From: Cyrtodaria siliqua
Lineage: Eukaryota > Mollusca > Bivalvia > Adapedonta > Hiatellidae
Assembly (NCBI GenBank): GCA_037043455.1
Contig: JAWPHD010002624.1
Span: 62,001-126,000 of the forward strand
Direction: 5' to 3'
Length of the DNA stretch: 64,000 nucleotides
A program made the position numbers and the translations under genes. Positions 50,601 to 55,960 of this stretch are shown here, one piece after another; within the stretch, counting starts at the first letter, position 1; each line of letters starts with the position of its first letter. The notes beneath the pieces were generated by a model, which was not told the DNA's origin, made no database searches, and saw only the letters and a program-made list of their open reading frames with translations.

Positions 50601-53600
50601 TGTCTCATACTTCACCATTTCCTTCCAATTGTTGTTTGATATTTTTGCGTGAAATTTTGGTAGACTGTGTGTTCTGTGGATGCAACCTTTTCTTTTCGAC
50701 TTGTATGCCTACATATATTGATAACTCTTAAAAGAGTTGTTGCCTCGTTTATAGAATAATGCTGTATTCCACGCCGATACTATTTGTTAGAATATAAATG
50801 TCTGGTTCCCATTCACGACCATTTTCATAAAGACGATAAGAGTATTTTTGATACCGCTCGGGAACTTTGGCAGACTTGGAGAAACATCAGATGTCTATAT
50901 TGTTTTGTTAAACGTACGCTTAGTACAGGAAAGGGAGATAACTCTCTGAAAACTGGACGCTTATATTTGCTCACAGTGGTTCTCTCTTTTTTTAAGATTT
51001 ATGTATGCTTATTTGGGGAAAACTAGCACGTTCATTGATCAAATTACTACGAAGCAATAAATAAAAGTGTCATCATCTTATTATAAAACAAAATTCGCCT
51101 CCATTTTCTTTTATGCTTTTGTGTAGTTTTTGAGTCGCCTTTTTAAGTTGAATAATGAAGTCATTCGATTGGTCTCAGATTTTCTTCGTCTGTTTACATT
51201 GGATGGAAATTTATATGTTGTTCTTTGTTTTTCAGACGGAGGGCAGCGCTAATATTGGGAAGCCTTTTGATGTCATCATTAAACTGGTCAATCCTCTCAC
51301 TGTGCCTCTGACAAATGGACACATTCACATTGAAGGTCCAGGCATGCAACGTGTGTCGTCCTTGAAAGTCAAGTAAGACGATATCAATCAGATTATAATG
51401 TGTCTGGTATAACATCTGATTTTTAAAATTCATTAGCTTTTATTTCTTTCTTTGCATACACGTGTGTATGTGGCAAGATAAGCCCAAGGAAACGGGTGTC
51501 CATACTTCATTTACAAAGAAAGCTCTGTTGATATGTCTGTTATACGTTAGATGACAAAATATTTTAAATAATTTCTCAAACAAAATCCACTCATTCACTC
51601 TCTCTCACCCACCCGCTAAAAACCGACCGCCCGCTCGCGACTGCATTAATCATTCAATCGTGTGCATATACCTATATAACTATTTTTGTCATGAGTATTA
51701 TTCACAGTTGTCTGTCTTTACAGACAAACAATCAGTATTTAGTTGTGAAACTATCGTAAACTCTTGATTGAATAAATAATTTATTATATTGTAAAGCATT
51801 TTTAATGGCGAGGTGTTCGCGGAGAATCTTTTTTTTCACTAGAAACATAAATAGGAAAATTATCCGTATTCTTTCAACAGATGCGTTACTGTAGATCGTT
51901 ATCCGTTCATTATAGGATTATTGAGCTATTGTTACAAATTGCAATCCATGAAAACATAACCTTTAATTTGTAACCAAGTCAGGATGAGGAGATAATATTA
52001 AGCTTGTTTATACAGTTTGGGCTTTCATCTAGGTCATACAATGTTACCCATGTACGCCTTATTGTGTTTGTTGCTTAATTGTGTTTGTTGCTCTCAAAGG
52101 ATCACCTTTATCAGTATTTATTAACATTCACACTAGCGTTCGTTTAGTGCAGTGTGGCGGCTGTAAACAGTCTCCCCGTGCTACGAATCAGTAGCGTTAT
52201 TTGTTACTGGTCCTTTGGGACCAACGAGCCCAATATAGGTGGCTTTGAAGTAGAATACCGCTTAAGCCGGTACTAGGGGGCGTAAGAAGTGTTGCTTCTT
52301 TCATTACTTCTCATGAACAGACTCAATAAAACCGAGTCTGCTGCTTTATTCTCTTAATTGTGTTTGTTGCTCTCAAATGATCACCTTTATCAGTATGTAT
52401 GCCAACCTTACTAACGCACTATTTATATAACCCTACACTCACTTAGTTGCGCTCGGTTTGATGTGTCTATCATAGTTTAATTAAAATTGGAAAGAAAAAA
52501 CAACATAATATGATATGAAATTGAAACGGCCATTTATTTATTAAATGACATATTTGAAGTTTTTTCCAAACATACCAAACATGTTTAATGTTTAATTCCT
52601 TGAACTATATGAACTAATAGTTAGTAACATCAAAGGTGGGGATCTATATAAACGGCCATTTATTTATTAAATGACATATTTGAAGTTTTCCAAACATACC
52701 AAACATGTTTAATGTTTAATTCCTTGAACTATATGAACTAATAGTTAGCAACATCAAAGGTGGGTATCGGATTTCCAAACCATTAAACAAAACATGTTTA
52801 ATGTTAAATTCCTGACATATTTGAAGTTTTCCAAACATACCAAACATGTTTAATGTTTAATTCCTTGAACTATATGAACTAATAGTTAGTAACATCAAAG
52901 GTGGGGATCTATATAAACGCCCACCATAGAAAATACATGTAATCATTAACATAGCAAATCATGTAATGTTTAACAAATCAAGGAATGATTAACATGCCAA
53001 ATGCATGTAATGTTTAACAAATGAAGTAAAAGTGAGATATAAGAGAAATATGTGTGTAAGGGTGGGATGGTGGGAAATTAATAAAACACTAGACAAAGTA
53101 ACAACCCATCATAAGACATATGATGATTACCGTAAATAATCGGATATATATAGTAAATCGTCAACAAGTACGGTTTGGAAAATTCCTTTGTGTTTTATTT
53201 TCTTCACACGGAAACGAGGCTGTGTATATCATGAGCGTGGCACGGCATAACAAACACACAAACACATGCCTTACAATAAGATTTACACGACATAACATAC
53301 ACACATATTTCTACCTATTTGTGAAGATATAAAAACATTGTTTAACAATAAGAATATATGATAAGCTAACATTATCTAAGCAAGTTGTCATAAAAGCATT
53401 TATTTAACAATAAATTTATATTTATGCCAACCATACTAACGCACTATTTATATAACCCTACACTCACTTAGTTGCGCTCGGTTTGATGTGTCTATCATAG
53501 TTTAATTAAAATTGGAAAGAAAAAACAACATAATATGATATGAAATTGAAACGGCCATTTATTTATTAAATGACATAATTAAAGTTTTCCAAACATATCA

Positions 53601-54983
53601 AACATGTTTAATGTTTAATTCCTTGAACTTTATGAACTAATAGTTAGTAACATCAAAGGTGGGGATCTATATAAACGCAACATATTGCTACACAATCTAT
53701 GTCCATTTATCTTGAAGTAGATGTGCAAGCAAAAGTCTCCCCGTGCTACGAATCAGTAGTGTTATATTTTACTTGTCCTTTGGGACCAACGAGCCCAATA
53801 TAGGTGGATTTGAAGTAGAATACCGCTTAAGCCGGTGCTAGGGGGCGTGAGAAGTGTGGCTTCTTTCATTACTTCTCATGAACAGACTCAATAAAACCGA
53901 GTATGTTGCTTTAATCTCTTAATTGTGTTTGTTGCTCTCAAAGGATCACCTTTATCAATATTTATTACAATCATTGTGTTCTAAACTAGACCGACATTAT
54001 TGCAGAGAAACATTTCAAGTGTTCAGGTTTTCTAACTATAACTGGAAAATGAAGGTTTCGTATTGTTTAAGTTATTGCCCTTTGTTTACTTTAAGTTAGA
54101 CATAGTATGTCCTATGAAACTATGTTATTATTGAACATGCTATTTTTAAACATTTCACCAAAATTGTTTTGAGGTAGCCAGCACGTTTAATTTGAATCAT
54201 TTGAATTGTGTTTGTTTTAGTTAATCTATATTTCGACAAAACATGTTTTGAACATTGGACATTGTTATCATGGAAGATGTTCTGTGCTCTATGTGTCTTC
54301 TATTAGTGCACTGGATTGTTTAAAATCAATGTAGACTAATAGTGTTATTACTTACTGATCCGTTTGGGTCGTCAAGCCCAATCTTTATGGCTTTAAAGTA
54401 CAGTATCGCTTAAGCTAGGGGCGTGAGAGGTGTTGCAGCAGCTTATATTAAATGTCATGAATAGACTAAATACAACCGTTTCTGCCACCTTTCTTTCTTG
54501 CTTTGGTGTGTTGCTTCCAGTATATTCCATATTCAGTATTTATTATCAGCCATCTATTCCAGATGATTAAAATGGAGCATGTTTAAAATAAGTTTGGTCA
54601 ATGAATGCTACATTTTCTGTTTGACTTCTATATTTACTTTTGTTTATGCTGTTGCCTTCATTCGTAGTTGGTTGACCTGTGAACATGTGGGATGTTGTAT
54701 ACACCGATTATAAATTAGTTCAGAACAGTTAATCCTCAAACGTTTTAAATCTCTCAAACTGCAATGTAGAATTTGATAATCTCATATTTCTTTTATTTAC
54801 AAATAAAGATGATGTTTTATTTACAGAAAAGCCATAGCTCCTGGTGAAGAAGTTCGGGAAACTGTTCAGATGAGGCCGAGGCGACTTGGACGGAAAGAGA
54901 TAATAGCTAATTTCCAATGTAAACAGTTAAGTGATGTCACAGGTGTCACGGAAATTGACGTCATAGAAGAGTCCAGAACGTGA
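19050..54983 (+). CDS. Transglutaminase gene, whole locus (13 coding exons, two alternative first exons)
   Basis: Seen: exons at 19050-19164 or 27134-27254, then 33375-33557, 36548-36808, 37246-37364, 38573-38680, 39576-39753, 40480-40615, 42172-42275, 43389-43631, 44044-44326, 44995-45154, 51236-51372 and 54827-54983 join in frame to 727 or 729 codons. In the longer form the catalytic Cys314 lies in YGQCWTF, His372 in DYHVWNE and Asp395 in [11 protein letters not shown]. The Cys-His and His-Asp spacings (58 and 23 residues) equal those of human TGM2 (C277, H335, D358). Known family role: Ca2+-dependent protein-glutamine gamma-glutamyltransferase, forming glutamyl-lysine crosslinks between proteins; in invertebrates used in haemolymph clotting, cuticle and extracellular matrix. 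Order: N-terminal beta-sandwich (about 41-190), papain-like core (about 190-500), two beta-barrels (about 520-729). No signal peptide is evident, as is usual. Introns are loaded with retroelements. Function is certain at family level; the orthologue is not resolved. Confidence 0.95.
19310..19432 (-). repeat. Diverged copy of the 279-bp hairpin repeat family
   Basis: Minus strand: GCCCGGGGCTAGTGGGGCGTGAGCGG and GTTCATGAACAGTCTCAATCAAACCGAGACTG match the 3' half of the repeat at 32518-32832. Includes the CAGTCTC/GAGACTG stem. Confidence 0.7.
19433..19784. other. Unassigned sequence
   Basis: AT-rich intron or upstream sequence; nothing recognised. Confidence 0.4.
19785..19950 (-). mobile_element. 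SINE remnant with box B
   Basis: Minus strand: GGGTTCAATCACCGACCGGGTCATACCAAA (box B and tRNA-like 3' part), ATGGTA...GTAGCTCCCTTGC, then GTGTAATGTGACTGGGTGGGGT. From memory this matches a SINE body widespread in bivalves; the box A half is lost. Confidence 0.6.
20919..22620 (+). pseudogene. Penelope-like reverse transcriptase, array copy 1 (broken)
   Basis: Pieces in order: an N-terminal part with [18 protein letters not shown] and PVGHVITGN (21178-21330), a middle part (21960-22100), the RT motif [11 protein letters not shown] (about 22170) and [14 protein letters not shown] (about 22534-22575). The element family uses this RT to copy itself by target-primed reverse transcription. Frameshifts near 22345 and 22470, several stops and a 155-bp tail insertion at 21815-21970 make it inactive. 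It ends at PKELL, where copy 2 begins. Assigned to Penelope-like elements from motif style and tandem head-to-tail layout; a related non-LTR class is possible. Confidence 0.75.
21815..21970 (-). mobile_element. Penelope-like 3' tail inserted into copy 1
   Basis: Minus-strand tail from CTATTGTCAACCC to the end CCCTGTCCTAGTTTTATATC. It separates the Lys-encoding AAG near 21815 from GCCCG at 21968. In copy 2 (22895-22915) these are joined as TATAAGGCCCGC, so the insertion point is defined to the base or nearly so. Confidence 0.85.
22621..24191 (+). pseudogene. Penelope-like reverse transcriptase, array copy 2 (least damaged)
   Basis: Starts within the ORF at [20 protein letters not shown], then [78 protein letters not shown] and the C-terminal [10 protein letters not shown]...FLFNCTM ending MMTPT-TAA at 24191. 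Damage: stop at 22705, frameshifts near 23050-23080 and 23210, a stop at 23672 and one missing HK pair. The polymerase motif reads CLDD instead of YLDD. No GIY-YIG endonuclease is present, so if Penelope-like this is a truncated or endonuclease-lacking copy. Confidence 0.82.
24192..24383 (+). CDS. In-frame extension after the RT stop, 61-codon frame
   Basis: Directly after TAA and six bases, in the same frame, [19 protein letters not shown] runs on to FSCCSGFCQ and CGFLGYC, a Cys-rich hydrophobic stretch. Related frames lie at 47053-47235 and 58008-58199 (minus strand) and 25276-25370. The start is ATG only here (TTG and TTT elsewhere), so it may be untranslated 3' sequence or a readthrough extension. 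Confidence 0.35.
   Translation, partial: SPMGRWRLMFVYDLSCRALNGLFSCCSGFCQFIEYLYCGFLGYCFIVLYLHEHICVLLIIIAY
24384..24695 (+). mobile_element. Intact 3' tail of array copy 2
   Basis: Reference tail: CATGGCGGGGATT, CACTGTCCTG, GGTAAGTGGGAGGTTTGGTG, CACCCTAGAACCGGTTCAAAC, CCACTGACCGTTTCAAGGCG, CCCTATTGTCAACCC, GTGATGTCG, GGTTGACTGTCGTCC and TTTCCCTGTCCGATATTTGT. It abuts copy 3 directly. Confidence 0.9.
24696..25275 (+). pseudogene. Penelope-like array copy 3 (5'-truncated) and its tail
   Basis: Begins inside the ORF at [18 protein letters not shown], continues [12 protein letters not shown], then broken RT C-terminal sequence to about 25134. It switches abruptly to the tail at GCCACTGACCGTTCC (25137), so the end of the ORF and the first half of the tail are deleted. 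Confidence 0.82.
25276..25690 (+). mobile_element. Penelope-like array copy 4 (3' UTR and tail only)
   Basis: Begins at CTTGTCGTGCCCTCAATGA, the post-ORF region, and runs through GGTAAGTGAGAGGTTTGGTG, CCACTGATCGTTCCAAGGCGG and GCTGATTTTCACTC. Last member of the head-to-tail array. Confidence 0.82.
25940..26190 (-). mobile_element. tRNA-derived SINE, nearly complete
   Basis: Minus strand: GGGTCTCCGTGGTCGAGGG (box A region), CTACGGGTTCGAATCCCAC (box B), then a body with CTTGTAAGTGAG, CCGGGAGGTATACAGTACTGG and a tail near TGAATGGTGTTTTAC (25953). The pol III boxes are spaced as in a tRNA. It lies in the upstream region of exon 1b. Confidence 0.85.
26335..27133 (+). promoter_or_regulatory. Putative promoter/5' flank of exon 1b, duplicated
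   Basis: Counterpart of 18230-19049 with similarity in the same order and spacing. Divergence is high, with many substitutions and small indels between short conserved blocks. The conserved blocks are candidates for shared regulatory sites. Confidence 0.45.
27134..27254 (+). CDS. Transglutaminase alternative first coding exon 1b
   Basis: Encodes 40 residues plus one base, starting [14 protein letters not shown] and ending SCNVK before the donor G|GTCAGT. An in-frame TAA at 27104-27106 lies upstream. Its phase and length class match exon 1a, and it is the first exon nearer to the body of the gene (6.1 kb from exon 2). It shares the MKRAEL start, a Lys/Asp-rich middle and a Cys-containing end with exon 1a, but differs at about half of the remaining positions, so the duplication is not recent. 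Confidence 0.82.
28081..28299 (+). mobile_element. Penelope-like 3' tail, + half of an inverted pair
   Basis: TTAGAGATTATAAACTGCATGG, TGGTGCAGTATAGAACTCGG, GCCACTGACCTACCAAGGCGG, CACTATTGTCAACCC, TTTGTGATGTC; stops at about 28300, where sequence in the opposite orientation begins. Confidence 0.85.
28300..29130 (-). pseudogene. Penelope-like RT C-terminal part, minus copy
   Basis: Minus strand: DTQADIT near 29090, [16 protein letters not shown] (about 29055), [40 protein letters not shown] and broken C-terminal sequence down to about 28400, then 3' UTR. The 5' end is cut at about 29130. It sits tail-to-tail with 28081-28299. Confidence 0.85.
29485..29546. repeat. 62-bp hairpin of a fold-back element
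   Basis: CATTGTAAACC (29485-29495) pairs with GGTTTACAATG (29536-29546), and ATCAGCCTGCGAG (29498-29510) with CTCGCAGGCTGAT (29520-29532). Probably the end of a miniature inverted-repeat element. Confidence 0.75.
29938..29990 (-). mobile_element. Very short Penelope-like tail end
   Basis: Minus strand reading CTTGAATGCTACATTTCCTG then TTCGACTTGTATACCTTC, only the terminal 50 bp or so of the element. Confidence 0.6.
30073..30566. repeat. 51-bp minisatellite, about 9.7 copies
   Basis: Unit: CTTGTAACCATATTACA, then TATTATACTTGT, then TATTGTATCTGTATCTTATA. Alternating subtypes carry CCATATTAC or CAAGATTAC. The period is a multiple of three, so a repetitive open frame results by arithmetic. Confidence 0.93.
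30567..31204. other. Unassigned intron 1 sequence
   Basis: AT-rich; no gene or repeat recognised. Confidence 0.4.
31205..31690 (+). repeat. Dispersed repeat family with fold-back 3' half, copy 1
   Basis: Shares GCATACCGGATAAGG, ATCCGTGTTTTGCATG, GGTATCCGGTTCAGAT, CTCGGTATAA-TGGTTTAATCGG and CCTCGGTTCCGATAAAA with 55600-55960. Within each copy, GGGTATYCGGTTCAG...AATTCCAAC is inverted against the downstream CACCGGATA.CC, giving a fold-back. Confidence 0.8.
31691..32510. other. Unassigned intron 1 sequence
   Basis: No gene or repeat recognised. Confidence 0.4.
32518..32832 (+). repeat. 279-bp repeat family, full unit with 35-bp direct terminal repeats
   Basis: TTGCTCCCAAAGGATCACC...TTTATCAGTATTTATTA occurs at 32518 and again 279 bp later at 32797. 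Inside: GGTCCTTTGGGACC palindrome, GCTTAATCCGGTGCTAGTGGGCG, and the stem CAGACTC-AATAAAACC-GAGTCTG with an AATAAA in its loop. Other copies: 19310, 34880, 52087, 53715, 54330. Confidence 0.88.
33375..33557 (+). CDS. Transglutaminase exon 2 (N-terminal domain)
   Basis: Acceptor TTTACAG, donor G|GTAATA. Carries residues 41-101 of the longer form, beginning [13 protein letters not shown] and including [20 protein letters not shown]. The PNLIIRRGQ strand is a hallmark of the transglutaminase N-terminal beta-sandwich. Phase 1 at both ends, so either first exon can be joined to it. Confidence 0.95.
33865..33896. repeat. TCTG/TTTG microsatellite
   Basis: CTGTCTGTCTGTCTGTTTG followed by TTTG repeats, in intron 2. 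Confidence 0.9.
34395..34546. repeat. Tandem duplication of a palindromic block
   Basis: CGATCAGTCAACAATTGGTAATG...CATGGTAATGTTTCATGGCATGAAACATTA occurs twice. Each copy contains TAATGTTTCATG-G-CATGAAACATTA, a perfect 12-bp stem with a one-base centre. Confidence 0.85.
34631..34775. mobile_element. 145-bp near-perfect palindrome (fold-back element)
   Basis: 34631-34675 is the exact reverse complement of 34731-34775 (45 bp). Inside, GGTAATGTCCACC (34684-34696) pairs with GGTGGACATTACC (34711-34723), leaving a 14-base loop. No coding capacity. The single-stranded form or a transcript would fold into one long hairpin. Confidence 0.92.
34880..35190 (+). repeat. 279-bp repeat family, partial dimer
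   Basis: Starts with the end of one unit (GATCTGCTGCTTTATTCTCTT at about 34905) and runs straight into a second, internally shortened unit (TTGCTTCC at 34938 and again at 35153). It shows the family can occur in tandem. Confidence 0.8.
35191..36064. other. Unassigned intron 2 sequence
   Basis: No gene or repeat recognised. Confidence 0.4.
36065..36335 (+). mobile_element. Penelope-like 3' tail in intron 2
   Basis: ATGACAGTAGGGTAAGTG, a duplicated GTGCACCCTA, CTGGTTTAAACCC, ACCGTTCCAAGGCGGTAGCCC and CTTGTTCGACTTTTG. It ends 212 bp before exon 3. Confidence 0.9.
36548..36808 (+). CDS. Transglutaminase exon 3 (N-terminal domain)
   Basis: Acceptor TATGCAG, donor G|GTAATT. Carries residues 102-188, with [13 protein letters not shown] and ending LLFNPWNK. 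These are the conserved DAxVGxY and LFNPW segments at the end of the N-terminal domain and the start of the core. Phase 1 at both ends. Confidence 0.95.
37246..37364 (+). CDS. Transglutaminase exon 4 (start of catalytic core)
   Basis: Acceptor GTGTAG, donor CAG|GTACTA. Carries residues 189-228: [19 protein letters not shown], then GRIWLGT and RPWNFGQ. DDxVYLxxxxxREEYVLN and RPWNFGQ are strongly conserved across the family. Ends in phase 0. Confidence 0.96.
38428..38480 (-). mobile_element. Very short Penelope-like tail end
   Basis: Minus strand reading TCGAATGCTACATGTCCTG then TTCAACTTTTATATCTTC, about 50 bp, lying about 90 bp upstream of exon 5. Confidence 0.65.
38573..38680 (+). CDS. Transglutaminase exon 5
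   Basis: Acceptor TTCAAG, donor GTA|GTAAGT. Carries residues 229-264: [19 protein letters not shown] then [17 protein letters not shown]. It matches the core helix that follows WNFGQ in the family. Exactly 36 codons, phase 0 at both ends. Confidence 0.94.
38850..39065 (+). pseudogene. Diverged reverse-transcriptase fragment in intron 5
   Basis: Translates in pieces as [25 protein letters not shown], then after frameshifts KAFNTS and [10 protein letters not shown]. The order matches MGT...ADLF...YLDD of the array copies, but divergence is much greater, so it is an older or sister family. The catalytic YLDD reads YLDG. Confidence 0.65.
39576..39753 (+). CDS. Transglutaminase exon 6 (active-site cysteine)
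   Basis: Acceptor TTTTAAAG, donor G|GTATAC. Carries residues 265-323: [21 protein letters not shown] and [14 protein letters not shown]. The GQCWTF cysteine (Cys314) is the nucleophile. The Trp of GNW corresponds to the conserved core tryptophan that stabilises the reaction intermediate. The active-site motif is intact. Confidence 0.97.
40110..40272. repeat. Dispersed repeat with TTCTTTAACGTGC motif
   Basis: GGTTCTTTAACGTGC, ACACGGGACC and CGGTTTACGTCCC-TTCGACGGACG form a block I recognise as a dispersed repeat in marine invertebrate genomes. Class unknown. In intron 6. Confidence 0.5.
40480..40615 (+). CDS. Transglutaminase exon 7
   Basis: Acceptor TTATTAG, donor TG|GTCAGT. Carries residues 324-369: [20 protein letters not shown] and MDDSVW. 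R-LGIPTR-VT-F-SAHD is a classic core segment lying between the catalytic Cys and His. The last Trp codon is split, TG in this exon and G in the next. Confidence 0.96.
40616..41094. other. Unassigned intron 7 sequence
   Basis: No gene or repeat recognised, apart from a local run of imperfect ATTTAAATCAGTGATTT-like words near 40780-40810. Confidence 0.4.
41095..41157 (+). pseudogene. Possible LINE reverse-transcriptase scrap
   Basis: A frame reading [15 protein letters not shown] resembles the FADD active-site segment of non-LTR reverse transcriptases. It is cut off after 20 codons by a retroelement tail. Short, so uncertain. Confidence 0.35.
41158..41225 (+). mobile_element. Short Penelope-like tail fragment
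   Basis: TTGCCAATGACCGGCTCAAGGCG followed by CACCCTATTGTCAACCCTTT. Confidence 0.7.
42172..42275 (+). CDS. Transglutaminase exon 8 (catalytic His and Asp)
   Basis: Acceptor TTCTACAG, donor G|GTAAAC. Carries residues 369-403. DYHVWNESW contains catalytic His372, [15 protein letters not shown] contains catalytic Asp395, and it ends STPQECVE. All triad residues and their spacing are kept, so the enzyme is predicted to be active. Confidence 0.97.
42893..43200 (+). mobile_element. Penelope-like 3' tail in intron 8
   Basis: ATGGCGTGGATTTTTTTATTTACACTGTCC, GGTAAGTGTGAGGTTTGGTG, CCACTGACCGTTCCAAGGCGG, CCTGTTGTCAACCC, GGTTGACTGTCGACC, CCTGTTTGATGTTTAT. Well preserved. Confidence 0.92.
43389..43631 (+). 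CDS. Transglutaminase exon 9 (end of catalytic core)
   Basis: Acceptor TTGATTAG, donor G|GTTGGT. Carries residues 404-484: [43 protein letters not shown] and ending NNYKYPEG. CGPxxVxAIKxG, FAEVN and the terminal YKYPEGS segment are conserved and include the calcium-binding region of the core. Confidence 0.96.
44044..44326 (+). CDS. Transglutaminase exon 10 (linker and first beta-barrel)
   Basis: Acceptor CTTACAG. Carries residues 485-578: [31 protein letters not shown] and TVLEPNAG. The 3' border is uncertain. By family similarity the protein should run [15 protein letters not shown], placing the border at 44326, where GTTTAT follows. However, the next acceptor then leaves the frame one base out. 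An alternative donor after 44360 (CTC|GTTTAA) keeps GT-AG and the frame but adds 11 residues. Confidence 0.85.
44611..44643. repeat. GT microsatellite
   Basis: Sixteen TG repeats in intron 10. Confidence 0.97.
44995..45154 (+). CDS. Transglutaminase exon 11 (first beta-barrel)
   Basis: Follows TTTTTCAGAG; donor AAG|GTGTGT. Carries [36 protein letters not shown] and KPHIELK (residues 579-632). The ATVKETGQ and KPHIELK strands are typical of the first C-terminal barrel. The exact 5' base (44994, 44995 or 44996) depends on how the previous junction is resolved. Confidence 0.88.
45690..45791. repeat. GAT and ACT microsatellites
   Basis: GAT repeats (45691-45709) then ACT repeats with a few interruptions (45717-45791), in intron 11. 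Confidence 0.95.
45848..45973 (+). mobile_element. Penelope-like 3' tail, + half of a second inverted pair
   Basis: TTGCCATTGGCCGTTCC, AAGGCGCAGGCCGGTAGCCC (with a 7-8 base insertion) and CTATTGTCAACCCTTTTGTG, then degraded sequence to the junction near 45973. Confidence 0.85.
45974..46290 (-). mobile_element. Penelope-like 3' tail, minus half of the inverted pair
   Basis: From ATATATAAAAATCGAACAAG through GTAGCATTCAAGG, GGGTTGACAATATGGC, GGAACGGTCAGTGGCC and CTCACACTTACCC to GGTTATAATCTCTAACAAAC. Tail-to-tail with the preceding copy. Confidence 0.88.
46291..46734. other. Unassigned intron 11 sequence
   Basis: No gene or repeat recognised. Confidence 0.4.
46735..48048 (-). pseudogene. 5'-truncated Penelope-like element with RT C-terminus, 3' UTR and tail
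   Basis: Minus strand from about 48048: [71 protein letters not shown], one frameshift near 47720, then [46 protein letters not shown] and MMTPT-stop at 47242. The Cys-rich extension frame (47053-47235) and an intact tail (46735-47045) follow. Best-preserved C-terminal half in the window, with intact YLDD. It lacks the N-terminal half, as expected from 5' truncation. Confidence 0.87.
48049..48294. other. Unassigned sequence between two retroelement pieces
   Basis: No match recognised; it precedes the satellite. Confidence 0.35.
48309..50580. repeat. 32-bp satellite, exactly 71 units
   Basis: CTCTGACNGTTCCAGTGCTG then TACCCCTATTGT repeats from 48309 to 50580, 2272 bp, which is exactly 71 x 32 with no net indel. 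Two main variants, CTGACTGTTCC (or CCGTTCC) and CTGACGTTTCC, alternate irregularly; GCTG/GTTG and ACCCC/ACCTC are secondary variants. The unit corresponds to the CACTGACCGTTCCAAGGCGG and TAGCCCTATTGTCAACCC part of the Penelope-like tail. The array's right edge runs into tail sequence (TATTGTCAAACCTG). Confidence 0.97.
50581..50720 (+). mobile_element. Penelope-like tail flanking the satellite
   Basis: CAAACCTGTTATAATCGTGGTGTC, TTGGTAGACTGTGTTCTGTGG, ATGCAACCTTTTCTTTTCGAC then TTGTATGCC continue in the order expected downstream of CCCTATTGTC, so the satellite grew inside a tail copy. Confidence 0.75.
51236..51372 (+). CDS. Transglutaminase exon 12 (second beta-barrel)
   Basis: Acceptor TTTTTCAG, donor AA|GTAAGA. 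Carries residues 633-678: [30 protein letters not shown] and QRVSSLKV. It matches the second C-terminal barrel. The preceding 6.1-kb intron holds the 32-bp satellite array and several retroelement copies. Confidence 0.94.
51373..52080. other. Unassigned intron 12 sequence
   Basis: No gene or repeat recognised. Confidence 0.4.
52087..52400 (+). repeat. 279-bp repeat family, full unit (left flank of composite)
   Basis: 35-bp terminal repeats at 52087 and 52366, again 279 bp apart. GGTCCTTTGGGACC, GCTTAAGCCGGTACTAGGGGGCG and CAGACTC-AATAAAACC-GAGTCTG are present. Confidence 0.9.
52398..53690. mobile_element. Interior of a composite element with duplicated ends
   Basis: A block starting TATGCCAACC and containing CGCACTATTTATATAACCC and GGTTTGATGTGTCTATCATAG, ending GGGGATCTATATAAACG, occurs at 52398-52655 and again at 53423-53680. 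Between them a sub-block of about 125 bp (ATTTATTAAATGACATATTTG to GTTAGTAACATCAAAGG) is repeated twice more, plus a partial. No open frame. Confidence 0.75.
53715..53968 (+). repeat. 279-bp repeat family, partial unit (right flank of composite)
   Basis: Begins at AAGTCTCCCCGTGCTACGAA and ends at the TTGCTCTCAAAGGATCACC terminal repeat. It lacks the first third of the unit. Confidence 0.85.
54230..54555 (+). repeat. 279-bp repeat family, old diverged copy
   Basis: CTGATCCGTTTGGGTCGTCAAGCCC, ATCGCTTAAGCTAGGGGCGTGAGAGG, ATGAATAGACTAAATACAACCG and TTGCTTCCAGTATATTCC follow the unit order at low identity. Confidence 0.6.
54595..54640 (+). mobile_element. Very short Penelope-like tail end in intron 12
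   Basis: GTCAATGAATGCTACATTTTC then TGTTTGACTTCTATATTTA, about 45 bp of the element terminus, about 190 bp before exon 13. Confidence 0.55.
54827..54983 (+). CDS. Transglutaminase last coding exon 13
   Basis: Acceptor TTTACAG. Carries [40 protein letters not shown] and VIEESRT followed by TGA at 54981-54983. LxANFxxxQLxDVTGxxEIDV is the conserved C-terminus of transglutaminases, so the protein is complete. Confidence 0.95.
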
Positions 54984-55056
54984 TGTTTTAAAGTTGCACT
55001 CATATGTGTTTAAAGAATGCAAAAGGATGCAAACACGCCGTCCTGTCATAAAGATG

Positions 55057-55062
55057 AATTAA
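55057..55062 (+). promoter_or_regulatory. Possible poly(A) signal of the transglutaminase gene
   Basis: ATTAAA, a common variant poly(A) signal, lies 74 bp after the stop codon. No transcript evidence is available; other AT-rich candidates lie further downstream. Confidence 0.3.
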
Positions 55063-55599
55063 AGTATTACCAAAAACAATGGTTAAACATTATTGCTAAA
55101 ATACGCTTGTTAAGTAACGAGTTTTCTTTCATGTTTATTTCCGAATAGAATTAGAACATTTACTTAAGCTTAAACGTCGAGTACAGCTTTATTTTTACGG
55201 AACACTTTTATCGAAACTTTAACTTAGATTAATGTCGTTTTACTTATGATTTCGATACGTTTGAGTGGTTTGTATATGGATATAGTGCTATAGAGATAGC
55301 TAATTAATTACAATTTCAACGACTAATCCATTATTTATTTCTAGAACATTCAAAGGTATCCGTTTTGTTTATCATTTGGAGGAACACTCAAGAAGAGTAA
55401 ATAAGTACCTTGGTTTTCCGACATCAAAAGCTATAAAAGTCCGAAACGGTTAAATTATAGCCTATTTTAGAGTAAAATTTTCATTTTATTTTAATTAGTG
55501 TGTCGTCATATATTAATTAATGCACTCTCGATGCCAACGTCGTTTTAGCGAACGCTTGAAGCCAACTTCCTTGAAGTTTGTGTTAATTTTGATCACACG
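55063..55599. other. Unassigned sequence downstream of the gene
   Basis: Possible 3' UTR or intergenic DNA. Nothing recognised. Confidence 0.4.
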
Positions 55600-55960
55600 C
55601 CATTTCAGTTCAAAGAAGAATTGCATACCGGATAAGGCTATCCATGTTTTACATGGGGGATGGAAAGTCTTTTCGTTATGGGTAAAGATAAAAGTCACTT
55701 GCGCATCAACATCCGGTATGCAGGAAAACATGAAAAACGTTAGTAGCTGGCGGCGTCAACGCACAACATGTCTCTTATATGCAAGAAAAATATTCTATCT
55801 GGGTATTCGGTTCAGATAGGGAATTCCAACTCTCGGTATAAGTGGTTTAATCGGAACCTCGGCAGAGCCTCTGTTCCGATAAAACACATACTTTCGGTTG
55901 GAATTCTTCACCGGATACCCATGAAATATTCTTATAATGTATACTGTGTAACATATATCG
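55600..55960 (+). repeat. Dispersed repeat family with fold-back 3' half, copy 2
   Basis: Collinear with 31205-31690: GCATACCGGATAAGGCTATCC, GGGTATTCGGTTCAGAT, CTCTCGGTATAAGTGG and AACCTCGGCAGAGCCTC. GAATTCCAAC at about 55822 is inverted against GTTGGAATTC at about 55900. Confidence 0.8.
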
